Of a stretch of 64,000 nucleotides of DNA, positions 56,798 through 64,000 are shown piece by piece. The notes under the pieces are model-generated. The model saw nothing but the letters and a program-made list of their open reading frames with translations, searched no databases and was not told where the DNA came from. A program made the position numbers and the translations under genes. Source of the DNA: Halostella litorea (GTDB lineage Archaea > Halobacteriota > Halobacteria > Halobacteriales > Natronoarchaeaceae); the NCBI RefSeq assembly GCF_004785955.1, contig NZ_ML214300.1, positions 547,223 to 611,222 on the forward strand, read 5' to 3'. Each line of letters starts with the position of its first letter. Positions within the stretch are counted from its first letter, which is position 1.

Positions 56798-57643
56798 TCA
56801 GAAAGCGGAGTTCGAGTCGTCGAGGTCCGACTCGATCGCCGCCACGTCCGTCCCCGTCTCGGTCCGGTCGGCGAGGACGACGTTGACGACGACGCCGACG
56901 AGCAACACGAGGCCGCCGAAGTAGAGCCACGTCAGGAGCAACAGGACCGCGCCGATGGTGCCGTACACCTCGTACGTGCTCGCGGCGGCGGCGTACACCT
57001 GAAACACCGCTTCGAGGGCGGCCCAGCCGACGGCCGCGACGACGGTGCCGGGTAGCACCTCCCGGGGCGTCACGTCGGCGTTCGGGAACACGTAGTACAG
57101 CGGGAAAAACGCGAGCACGAGCGCCACGACGAGCAGGACCGGGTTGAGCACGCCGACGAACGGCAGCGCCGGGAACAGCGCGAAGGCCGCGGCGGCGACG
57201 CCGGCGGCCGCGACCGCGAACAGCACCGAGAACAGCACGACCGCGCCGTCGCGGAGCTGGTCCACGAACGACGGGTCAGCGTCCGGCGCGTACAGTTCGG
57301 CGAAGGCGGTGTCGAGCCCGCGGAATATCTTGAACGTCCCCCAGAGCAGCGTGACGACGCTGACGGCCGAGAGTCCAGCCTGCCCCGTGCGGTCCGTCAG
57401 CGACCGCGCCAGCGTGTTCCGGGCGTTGGGCGTCAGGTACTGTTCGGTCAGCTCCACGACGTAGGCGGCCAGCGGCGCGTCGCCGACGGCGGCGACGACG
57501 AGAAAGAGCACGAGCAACAGCGGCAGCAGCGAGACGAAGGCGTTGTAGGCGATGCTCCCGGCCATGAACGCGACGTTCTTCCGGCGGACCACGCGGACGA
57601 CCGCCACGGCGACGGCGAGCGTGCGCCGGACGCGCTCTCGCAT
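56798..57643 (-). CDS. YihY/BrkB family membrane protein
   Basis: 281 residues with six membrane helices: an N-terminal VAFMAGSIAYNAFVSLLPLL segment typical of YihY (formerly called RNase BN), then FKIFRGLDTAFAELYAPDAD, a central pair around AVLFSVLFAVAAAGVAAAAF, and a C-terminal GAVLLLLTWLYFGGLVLLVG. Function of the family is not settled; a transport or envelope role is likely. It is not an RNase BN enzyme. Confidence 0.9.
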   Translation of the reverse strand: MRERVRRTLAVAVAVVRVVRRKNVAFMAGSIAYNAFVSLLPLLLVLFLVVAAVGDAPLAAYVVELTEQYLTPNARNTLARSLTDRTGQAGLSAVSVVTLLWGTFKIFRGLDTAFAELYAPDADPSFVDQLRDGAVVLFSVLFAVAAAGVAAAAFALFPALPFVGVLNPVLLVVALVLAFFPLYYVFPNADVTPREVLPGTVVAAVGWAALEAVFQVYAAAASTYEVYGTIGAVLLLLTWLYFGGLVLLVGVVVNVVLADRTETGTDVAAIESDLDDSNSAF

Positions 57644-57691
57644 GGCCGCCCTACGACGGGGGGCGTAAAAAGCGCCGCAGCGTCGGCGCGG

Positions 57692-59635
57692 TCAGTCTGC
57701 GCTGCCGGACTGCCGCGGCGCGTCCGCGTCGGCCGCCGGCGTCGCCAGCACGGTCCGGACGTCGGGCGCGAGGCGGTTGACCACCGCGCGCCCGTCGCGC
57801 TCGCGGGCGACCAGCCCGTCCTCGTCGAGCCGCTTCAGGTGGTGGGTCACCGTGCTCGGGTCGCGGTCGAGTTCGTCGGCCAGCGTCGACACCGTCGCGG
57901 GGCCGGTCCGCGCGAGCGCCTCCAGCACGGTCGCGGCGGCGTCGTCAGCCATCGCGGCGGCGAGTTCCCGGTCGTCGGCCCCCGCCGGGAAGTACCGCCG
58001 CCGCCCCCGGTGTTTGATGCTCGTCACCAGCCCCTCCGCCTCCAGCACGCGGAGGTGGTGCCGGGCCGTCGACAGCGGCACGCCCGCGCGGTCGCACACC
58101 GCCGACAGGTGGGTGCCCGGCGCGGTGGCGATGGCGTCGTGGAGGGCGGCCCGCGCGTCGTGGTCCAGGGGCTCGGCGTCGTCGAGTCGGCTGTACAGCC
58201 CCGCCATCCCGCGGAGCGCGACCTCCTGGTACGCCCCGGGTGTCGTCGTGGCCGGCGTGGCGGCCGTCGAAAGGTGGACCACCGCGCCGTGGCCGTGCCG
58301 CGCCGCCGCGCCGACGGCGACGGCACCCGCGCCCAGCCCGGCGGGCGACGGGCCGGTCGGCCCCTCCGGGGCGGGCGTGCTCGTCGGCTCGGCGGGGAAC
58401 GTCGTTTCGTCCGTTTCGGACGGCGCGTCCGTTCCGTTCGCGTCCTCGGTCCGATTCGCCTCCTCGGTCCGGTTCGCGTCGTCCGGTTCGTCGTCCCCGG
58501 CCCCGTCGTCGGCCGACCCGTCGTCCGTCACCCTGTCGGGTCCGCCCGCGCCGGTATCCGGGCCGTCGTCCGCGCCGTTCCCGCCGGGTGCCGACGGTGC
58601 GGTCGATGGCGGTTCCGCCGTCGTCCCGTCACTGGGCGCGTCGGGCGCGCCCGCGTCGCCCGACTCGTTCCCGTCCGTGTCTTTTCCGTGCGTGGCGTTG
58701 CGCTCCGCCGGGACGGTTTCCGCGGGCGGTGCGCTCCCGTTTGCCGGGCGGTCAGCGTCGCCGGGACCGGATTCGACGTCCTCGGGCGGTCCCGCGTCGT
58801 CGGGCGCGTCGGCGTGCTCGGGCGGGCCCGGGTCAGCCGACGGCGGTCCGGTGTCGTCGGACTCGTCGCCGCGCTCGGGCGGGCCGGCGTTCTCCGGCCC
58901 GTTCGCCCCGTCCGGCGGTCCGGCGTCCGCCGGGGCGGGCGTCTCCTCCGGCGGCCCACCGGCCTCCGGCGCGGTCGTATCGTTCGCTGCGTCGGTCCCG
59001 GACGACGGGGCGGACCTCTCGCCCGGACCCGCGTCGTCGGGGGCGTTGGCCTGCTCGGGCGGTCCCGCATCGGCCGAGGGCGGCCCCGCGTCGGAACCGG
59101 ACGCGGCAGCCTCCGGCGGGCGTTCGGCGTCGCCGCCGTCAGTCGTGTTCTGCCGGCCTGTGGCCCGGTCGGCCGCGTCGGCCGAGTTCCCCGGGGAATC
59201 GGCCTGCTCGCCCGCACCACCGGCGGCGGCGCTCGCGCCCGTCCCCGCTTCCGTCCGCGTTCCAGCGTTGCCCCGCGTTTCGCCGTCGTTCGGCCTATCG
59301 CCGCCGCTGCCCGGTCCCCGCCGGTCGGCGCTCGCCTGCTCGGGCGGTCCGCCGTCGCCGGTTCCGGTCGCGTTCCCCGGCCCGGCGTCGTCGGATGGCC
59401 CGGCGTCACCGGTACCCGTGTCCTCGGGCGGGCCGGTATCGCCGTTGCCCCTGTCGTCCGGCGGTCCCCGGTCGTCGGGTGGTCCGCCCCCGGCTTCGGG
59501 CGGCCCCGCGTCGTCGGGCGGATCCGTCGCTCCCGCCTGTGCCGCGGCTACGCCGGGCGCGAGACAGGTCAGGACGACGACCAGCGCGACGGCGAGTCGG
59601 GCGGCCGCCGCGGTCGTCGAACGGGCGTCGCTCAC
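57692..59635 (-). CDS. Signal-like leader, long Gly/Pro/Asp repeat and two winged-helix domains
   Basis: 647 residues. After a leader with AAAARLAVALVVVLTCLAPG and VAAAQAGA comes a region of about 390 residues of low-complexity repeats built from DAGPPE/DDAGPPEQA-like units (about 35-425). A weakly hydrophobic segment follows (about 425-445), then two wHTH domains: LSAVCDRAGVPLSTARHHLR (about 510-541) and VSTLADELDRDPSTVTHHLK (about 580-608), as in haloarchaeal membrane-bound regulators. GTG at 59633-59635 is the likely start. If the leader is cleaved, the DNA-binding part would be outside the cell, so it is probably an anchor. Confidence 0.78.
   Translation of the reverse strand: MSDARSTTAAAARLAVALVVVLTCLAPGVAAAQAGATDPPDDAGPPEAGGGPPDDRGPPDDRGNGDTGPPEDTGTGDAGPSDDAGPGNATGTGDGGPPEQASADRRGPGSGGDRPNDGETRGNAGTRTEAGTGASAAAGGAGEQADSPGNSADAADRATGRQNTTDGGDAERPPEAAASGSDAGPPSADAGPPEQANAPDDAGPGERSAPSSGTDAANDTTAPEAGGPPEETPAPADAGPPDGANGPENAGPPERGDESDDTGPPSADPGPPEHADAPDDAGPPEDVESGPGDADRPANGSAPPAETVPAERNATHGKDTDGNESGDAGAPDAPSDGTTAEPPSTAPSAPGGNGADDGPDTGAGGPDRVTDDGSADDGAGDDEPDDANRTEEANRTEDANGTDAPSETDETTFPAEPTSTPAPEGPTGPSPAGLGAGAVAVGAAARHGHGAVVHLSTAATPATTTPGAYQEVALRGMAGLYSRLDDAEPLDHDARAALHDAIATAPGTHLSAVCDRAGVPLSTARHHLRVLEAEGLVTSIKHRGRRRYFPAGADDRELAAAMADDAAATVLEALARTGPATVSTLADELDRDPSTVTHHLKRLDEDGLVARERDGRAVVNRLAPDVRTVLATPAADADAPRQSGSAD
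58375..59550. repeat. Low-complexity Gly/Pro/Asp coding repeat
   Basis: Degenerate GC-rich units such as GGCGGTCC and CCGTCGTCGGG recur for about 1.2 kb within the gene at 57692-59635. They keep long open frames on both strands (for example plus-strand frames at 57777-59642 and 57839-59689), which are artefacts of composition. Confidence 0.85.
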
Positions 59636-59746
59636 GGTGTAAGGGCTATTGTCGCGCGGCAAATGTGTTATGGTGAACCGAACGAATAGCCGCGACTCCG
59701 CCCGCCGACCGCCGGGCGGACGCGGCGGCAGGGGACGATCCGCGAC

Positions 59747-60208
59747 TCAGCGGTTCTCGCCCTGGAAGGTGCCGTCGTACGTGTCCTCGTGGTTCGCCGC
59801 GGCGAACACTATCTGGGCGACCCGGGCGTCGCGCTCGATCTCGATCTCGTGGTGGACCTGCAGGAGGCCCTCGCCCCGGCCCTCGTAGCCGGCGTCCCAG
59901 ACGGCCGTGTTCAGCATGCAGGAGTTGCGCAGCAGCGAGGAGCGCGGGTAGATGAAACCGACGTGGTCCGCCGGGATGTGGACCGTCTCGCCGTACCGGA
60001 GCACGTAGCCCCCCGGGGGCAGGCGAAACGCGCCGTCCTCGGCGTCGACGGGCGCGCGCTCGCCGACGGTCTTCCCGTCGCGCCCGATGCGGCCGGGTTC
60101 GACCTGCTCGAAGACGGCGTCGACCGTCAGGTCGACCCCGTTTGGCTGCACCTGCTCGTCGTCCGTCGGCGTCACGTGGTCGGCGACGTAGGCTCCGGAC
60201 CGGAACAT
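59747..60208 (-). CDS. dcd: dCTP deaminase/dUTPase family protein
   Basis: 153-residue member of the dUTPase-fold family. Conserved segments are QPNGVDLTVDAVFEQVEPGR near the N-terminus, VGFIYPRSSLLRNSCMLNTA (P-R-S-S-L phosphate loop), VWDAGYEGRGEGLLQVHHEI and RVAQIVFAAANHEDTYDGTF. It converts dCTP to dUTP or hydrolyses dUTP, supplying dUMP for thymidylate. It is shorter than typical dCTP deaminases (about 190), so the dUTPase role is slightly more likely. ATG at 60206-60208. Confidence 0.88.
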   Translation of the reverse strand: MFRSGAYVADHVTPTDDEQVQPNGVDLTVDAVFEQVEPGRIGRDGKTVGERAPVDAEDGAFRLPPGGYVLRYGETVHIPADHVGFIYPRSSLLRNSCMLNTAVWDAGYEGRGEGLLQVHHEIEIERDARVAQIVFAAANHEDTYDGTFQGENR

Positions 60209-60353
60209 AGTGACGTTACTGTCCGGACGGGTACAAAACGCCCCCGCTTTTCCCGCCGCGGGAACTGATCGTTCGGTCACATCCCCGTTCGCTCCCGCGA
60301 AAATTGCCACCCCGCGGCGGAATGTACACGGATGAATACAATAGAAACTCGCG

Positions 60354-60364
60354 GGATTTATATC
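60354..60364 (+). promoter_or_regulatory. TATA box of the aconitase gene
   Basis: GGATTTATATC lies 26-36 bp before the aconitase ATG at 60390, predicting a leaderless mRNA. The upstream 60 bp is AT-rich. Confidence 0.6.
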
Positions 60365-60389
60365 CGTGGAAGGACGATATCGGGTCGCT

Positions 60390-62363
60390 ATGGGACAAAC
60401 CCTTACAGAGAAGATTCTCGATGACCACCTCGTCGAGGGCGAGCTCACGCCCGGCGAGGAGATCGGCATCGAGATCGACCAGGTCCTGACCCAGGACACG
60501 ACGGGGACGATGGTGTGGCTGCAGTTCGAGGCGATGGGGCTGGACGAGGTCCAGACCGAGATCGCCGCCCAGTACTGCGACCACCAGACATACCAGTTCG
60601 ACTTCAAGAACACGGACGACCACCGCTTCCTGCGCTCGGCCGCCGGCACCTACGGCGCGCACTTCTCCCGACCCGGCAACGGCATCTGCCACCAGGTCCA
60701 CAAGGAGAACTTCGCCGCGCCCGGCAAGACGATGCTCGGCAGCGACTCCCACACGCCGACGCCCGGCGGCCTCGGCGAGCTCGCCATCGGCAGCGGCGGG
60801 ATCGACGTCGCCGTCGCCATGGGCGGCGCGCCGTACTACATCGACATGCCCGAGGTCGTCAACGTCCGCCTCGAGGGCGAGTTGCCCGAGTGGGCGACCG
60901 CGAAGGACGTCATCCTCGAGCTGCTCCGTCGCCTCTCCGTGAAGGGCGGCGTCGGCAAGGTGCTGGAGTACACCGGCCCCGGCGTCGAGTCGCTCACCGT
61001 CCCCGAGCGCACCACGATCACCAACATGGGGACCGAACTCGGCGCGACCACCTCGATCTTCCCGACCGACGAGAAGACCGAGGAGTTCCTCGAGACGCTG
61101 GGCCGCGGCGACGAGTACGTCGAGCTCTCGCCCGACGAGGACGCCGAGTACGCCGACGAGATCGTCGTCGACCTCTCGGACCTCGAACCGCTCATCGCCA
61201 AGCCGTCGATGCCCGACAACGTCGTCCCCGTCCGCGAGGTCGAGGGCGAGGAGGTTGAGCAGGTCATCGTCGGCTCCTGTACCAACGGCGCCTACGAGGA
61301 CATCCTCCCCTCGGCGAAGATGCTGGAGGGCCGCGAGGTCGCCAAGCACACCGAGATGATCGTCGCGCCCGGCAGCAAGCAGGCCTCCGAGATGCTCGCC
61401 CGCGAGGGCTGGACGGCCGAGATGATGGCCGCCGGCGTCAACTTCTCCGAGGCGACCTGCGGTGCCTGTATCGGCATCGGCCACGTGCCCGCCAGCGACT
61501 CCGTCTCGCTGCGGACGTTCAACCGCAACTTCGAGGGCCGCTCGGGCATCGAGGACGACTCCGTGTTCCTCTGCTCGCCGGAGGTCGCCACCGCCGCGGC
61601 GATCAAAGGCGAGATCGTCGACCCGCGCGACCTGGCCGACGAGCTGGGCGACCTGGAGGACCCCGGCTTCGAGATGGGCGACAAGTACGGCCAGCGCGAC
61701 GCCGACCTCATCAGCCCCGACGAGGCCATCGACGACGAGCTCATCAAGGGCCCGAACATCGGCGACGTGCCGCTGAAGGACCCGCTCAGCGCCGAGCTGT
61801 CGGGTGAGACCCTGCTGAAGATGCAGGACAACATCACGACGGACCACATCATCCCGGCCACGTCGGACATCCTCAAGTTCCGCTCGAACGTGCCGAAGCT
61901 GTCGGAGTACACCCTCAGCCGCGTCGACGAGACGTTCGCCGACCGCGCGCTGGAGGCCGACGGCGGCTTCCTCGTCGCCGGCGAGAACTACGGCCAGGGC
62001 TCCTCCCGCGAGCACGCGGCGCTCTGTCCGATGTACCTCGGCGTAGAGGGCGTGCTGGCCCAGAGCTTCGCCCGCATCCACAAGGCGAACCTCTTCAACT
62101 TCGGCCTGATCCCGCTCACCATCGACGAGGACACCTACGAGAAGATCGAGCAGGGCGACGACATCGAGATCGTCGACGACGTCCGCGAGGCCGTCGAGAG
62201 CGGGCAGGAGGAGTTCACCGTCCGCGTCAACGACGACTGGGAGGCGACCGCCCACCTCGACGCCTCCGAGCGCGAGCGCCGCATCCTCTCGGCCGGCGGC
62301 AAGCTCGCCTGGACGAAGGAGCAGGCGGAAGGCGGCAGCGGCGCGGCTCCCGCCGACGACTGA
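60390..62363 (+). CDS. acnA: Aconitate hydratase
   Basis: 657-residue aconitase that interconverts citrate and isocitrate in the TCA cycle. 4Fe-4S ligands: Cys in IVGSCTNGAYEDILPSAKML and the C-x-x-C of EATCGACIGIGHVPASDSVS. Substrate-site segments: GKTMLGSDSHTPTPGGLGEL, DNITTDHIIPATSDILKF and GENYGQGSSREHAALCPMYL. The short archaeal length and domain order fit the mitochondrial-like subgroup. The terminal ADD codons and stop are the first copy of a 57-bp tandem repeat. Confidence 0.97.
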   Translation: MGQTLTEKILDDHLVEGELTPGEEIGIEIDQVLTQDTTGTMVWLQFEAMGLDEVQTEIAAQYCDHQTYQFDFKNTDDHRFLRSAAGTYGAHFSRPGNGICHQVHKENFAAPGKTMLGSDSHTPTPGGLGELAIGSGGIDVAVAMGGAPYYIDMPEVVNVRLEGELPEWATAKDVILELLRRLSVKGGVGKVLEYTGPGVESLTVPERTTITNMGTELGATTSIFPTDEKTEEFLETLGRGDEYVELSPDEDAEYADEIVVDLSDLEPLIAKPSMPDNVVPVREVEGEEVEQVIVGSCTNGAYEDILPSAKMLEGREVAKHTEMIVAPGSKQASEMLAREGWTAEMMAAGVNFSEATCGACIGIGHVPASDSVSLRTFNRNFEGRSGIEDDSVFLCSPEVATAAAIKGEIVDPRDLADELGDLEDPGFEMGDKYGQRDADLISPDEAIDDELIKGPNIGDVPLKDPLSAELSGETLLKMQDNITTDHIIPATSDILKFRSNVPKLSEYTLSRVDETFADRALEADGGFLVAGENYGQGSSREHAALCPMYLGVEGVLAQSFARIHKANLFNFGLIPLTIDEDTYEKIEQGDDIEIVDDVREAVESGQEEFTVRVNDDWEATAHLDASERERRILSAGGKLAWTKEQAEGGSGAAPADD

Positions 62364-62507
62364 TCGGCGGCGAGTCTCGTCTCGCCGCTGCGGTCGCGGC
62401 GGGACGATGCTGACGACTGATCGGTCGAAGGACTCGTCCCGGGACCGCAGTCTCCGCGGGACGAGGTCGACGACTGATCGGCGGCTCTGGCGGTCTGCGG
62501 ATTTTTT
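62355..62507. repeat. 57-bp degenerate tandem repeat overlapping the aconitase stop
   Basis: GACGACTGATCGG occurs at 62355-62367, 62412-62424 and 62469-62481, exactly 57 bp apart. The intervals are similar (CGAGTCTCGTCTCG against GGACTCGTCCCGG; CGGCGGGACGATG against CCGCGGGACGAGG). Each copy repeats the last two codons plus TGA of aconitase. The third unit ends in a T6 run (62502-62507), so the array may act as stacked terminators. Confidence 0.8.
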
Positions 62508-62601
62508 CGTCTCCGTCCCGGAAGCCACAGGCAGGTCGCTCCAGTCAGCCGGACGGGGTGTGGCCGCGGAACTGATTACGGACCGTCCCGTACGGCCGCG
62601 T

Positions 62602-63114
62602 GTGACGACCGCACCGGAGACACGGGGGGACGTCGAGATCAGGAGCGCGGAGCGCGCGGACCTGCTCGCGGTCAAGCGGATCGAGAACGCCTCGTTCCCG
62701 CAGCCGTGGCCGTACGACGCGTTCGAGCGCTACCTCGACGCGCCCGGTTTCCTCGTCGCCGTCGAGCCGGACGGGGGGCGGGACGCCGACGGGGGCGACG
62801 CCCTCGATTCGGCGGACGTGGTCGGCTTCGTCGTCGCGGACCTCGTCCCGAACCACGGCGAGGGGCTGGGCCACGTCAAGGACCTCGCCGTCCACCCCGA
62901 CCGGCGGGGCGACGGCGTCGGCGAGTCGCTGCTCGCGGCGGCGCTCGGCACGCTCTCGGCCCGGTCGGCCGCGAGCGTGAAACTGGAGGTCAGAGAGAGC
63001 AACGAGGCGGCCCGGTCGCTGTACGAGAAGTTCGGCTTCCAGCCGCTCCGGCGGGTGCCGCGGTACTACGACGACGGGGAGGACGCACTGATTCTAGTGC
63101 GAGAGCTTCGCTAG
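62602..63114 (+). CDS. rimI: Ribosomal-protein-alanine N-acetyltransferase (RimI-like)
   Basis: 170-residue GNAT acetyltransferase for protein N-termini. Motifs: VEIRSAERADLLAVKRIENA, FPQPWPYDAFERYLDAPGFL, HVKDLAVHPDRRGDGVGESL (acetyl-CoA site) and ESNEAARSLYEKFGFQPLRR. In archaea this family provides N-terminal acetylation. GTG at 62602 is preferred: the frame is open upstream but holds only the repeat-derived sequence. An insertion (GGRDADGGDALDSADVV) lengthens the loop before the core. Confidence 0.88.
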   Translation: MTTAPETRGDVEIRSAERADLLAVKRIENASFPQPWPYDAFERYLDAPGFLVAVEPDGGRDADGGDALDSADVVGFVVADLVPNHGEGLGHVKDLAVHPDRRGDGVGESLLAAALGTLSARSAASVKLEVRESNEAARSLYEKFGFQPLRRVPRYYDDGEDALILVRELR

Positions 63115-63181
63115 CCCGGGATGCGTGGTATCCGGGCCGCGATACCCTTTTACCCGCGCGACGGCTACGGTATTCGATACG

Positions 63182-64000
63182 ATGGTGGGGACGGACCCGG
63201 ACGGCGCGTTGCTCGATCACGCCCAGGACAAGATAGTCGTGATCGACGCCGACGGGACGTTCACCTACCTGAACCGCGCGACGGAGCGCATCCTGGGGTA
63301 CGACCCGGAGGCGCTCGTCGGCGAGAACGCGTTCGACTACATCCACCCCGACGACGTGGACCGCGTCCGGGCGACGTTCGAGCGGACGGTCGCGGCCGAG
63401 GACGAGGTCGTCGAGACGTCGATCGAGTACCGCCACCGCGCGAGCGATGGCTCCTGGGTGCAACTGGAGAGCCGGTTCTCGAACCGGGCCGTCCCGGAGA
63501 TGGGCGGCTACGTCGTCAGCTCCCACGACGTCTCCGACCGCGTCGAAGCCGAGCGCGAGCGCGACGAGACGGAGGCGCGCCTCCGGGAGATCGCAGCGAA
63601 GACCGCCGACGTGCTCTGGATGTTCTCGGCGGACTGGGACGAGCTACTGTTTCTCAACGACGCGTTCGAGCGCGTGTACGGCGGGTCCGTCGGGGGCGTC
63701 GAGGCGGACCCCCGGGCCTTCCTGGACGCCGTCCACCCGGACGACCGCCCGGGGGTCGAGGAGGCGATGGCGCGGCTGTCGGCCGGCGAGTCCGTCGACA
63801 TCGAGTACCGCGTCAACCCGGAACAGAACTTCAACCAGTGGGTCTGGGCGCAGGGCGAGCCGATCGTCGATGACGGCGAGGTAGTCCGGGTCGTCGGGTT
63901 CAGCCGCGACATCACGGACCGCCGCCGCCGCGAGCGCCAGCTCTCGGTCCTCGACAACATCCTGCGGCACAACCTCCGCAACGACCTCAACACGGTGCTC
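63182..64000 (+). CDS. PAS-domain sensor histidine kinase, truncated at the window end
   Basis: 273 residues of a longer cytoplasmic kinase. Two PAS domains are visible: the first about residues 8-125 (KIVVIDADGTFTYLNRATER; HPDDVDRVRATFERTVAAED), the second about 130-250 (VLWMFSADWDELLFLNDAFE; GFSRDITDRRRRERQLSVLD). The H-box begins LDNILRHNLRNDLNTVL with the phosphorylatable His. The ATPase domain would follow beyond base 64000. No transmembrane helix, so it senses an internal signal. ATG at 63182. Confidence 0.93.
   Translation, partial: MVGTDPDGALLDHAQDKIVVIDADGTFTYLNRATERILGYDPEALVGENAFDYIHPDDVDRVRATFERTVAAEDEVVETSIEYRHRASDGSWVQLESRFSNRAVPEMGGYVVSSHDVSDRVEAERERDETEARLREIAAKTADVLWMFSADWDELLFLNDAFERVYGGSVGGVEADPRAFLDAVHPDDRPGVEEAMARLSAGESVDIEYRVNPEQNFNQWVWAQGEPIVDDGEVVRVVGFSRDITDRRRRERQLSVLDNILRHNLRNDLNTVL

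Noticed and set aside
57777-59689. Very long plus-strand frames opposite the wHTH gene
   Set aside because: They arise from the repetitive GC-rich coding sequence; only the minus-strand frame has a leader and recognisable wHTH domains.
60216-62675. An 819-codon minus-strand frame opposite aconitase
   Set aside because: Typical antisense open frame in GC-rich haloarchaeal DNA; the plus strand encodes a complete, well-conserved aconitase.
1-64000. CRISPR array, insertion sequence, intact provirus or replication origin
   Set aside because: I found no regularly spaced identical repeats, no transposase or integrase gene, no capsid or terminase genes and no orc1/cdc6 gene with ORB repeats in the window.

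Overview
The window is about 70% GC with acidic predicted proteins, archaeal BRE/TATA promoters, many leaderless starts and several haloarchaea-restricted families (Bat-type HTH_10 regulators, halocyanin, an archaeal-type cytochrome bc cluster, dodecin, DGGGP synthase, RNase P subunit Rnp4, archaeal SRP RNA). It is chromosomal DNA of a haloarchaeon (class Halobacteria); I cannot name the genus. Most of it is ordinary core genome. I see no CRISPR array, intact insertion sequence, intact provirus or replication origin.

Layout. 1-9130: the end of a tRNA methyltransferase gene, then an acetate module on the minus strand (universal stress protein, two-component sodium/acetate-type symporter, two acetyl-CoA synthetases, and between them a Bat-type regulator whose N-terminus is a tyrosine-recombinase-like domain). 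9235-17600: epimerase, two alpha/beta hydrolases around a second Bat regulator, small conserved genes, a glycosyltransferase, and an Rnp4-YhbY-MscS operon. 17646-22253: SRP RNA, small proteins, cysteine synthase, CoA-binding protein, RecA-like ATPase and archaeal lipid prenyltransferase. 22349-24690: tRNA-Arg(TCG) followed by a lower-GC accessory stretch. 24684-34866: methyltransferase, SDR, large membrane protein, dodecin, metzincin protease, NDH-2-like oxidoreductase, phosphomevalonate decarboxylase and endonuclease III. 35010-40489: a respiratory cluster (halocyanin, Rieske protein, split cytochrome b and small membrane subunits). 40514-45611: degenerate NAD kinase, M28 peptidase, orphan E1-alpha, 6-phosphogluconate dehydrogenase and membrane ferredoxin. 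45806-47005: tRNA-Arg(CCG) followed by a second degraded stretch. 47006-53798: a drug-efflux region with two TetR regulators, a MATE pump and an ABC-2 exporter, tied together by a recurrent 14-bp operator-like palindrome. 53830-64000: aldolase, molybdopterin oxidoreductase, a very unusual winged-helix protein with a signal-like N-terminus and a roughly 390-residue Gly/Pro/Asp repeat, dCTP deaminase/dUTPase, aconitase, RimI and a PAS sensor kinase cut by the window end.

How it fits together. Acetate uptake and activation, aconitase, pentose-phosphate dehydrogenase, the E1-alpha subunit, NDH-2 and the bc-type complex with halocyanin describe an aerobic heterotroph that feeds acetate and sugars into the TCA cycle and a quinol-halocyanin respiratory chain. 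The most interesting non-standard signals are the recombinase-Bat chimera, the TetR operator set at 50.5-52.0 kb, the extracytoplasmic-looking winged-helix protein, the 57-bp tandem repeat behind aconitase, and two tRNA-Arg genes that each sit next to a related small membrane protein gene.
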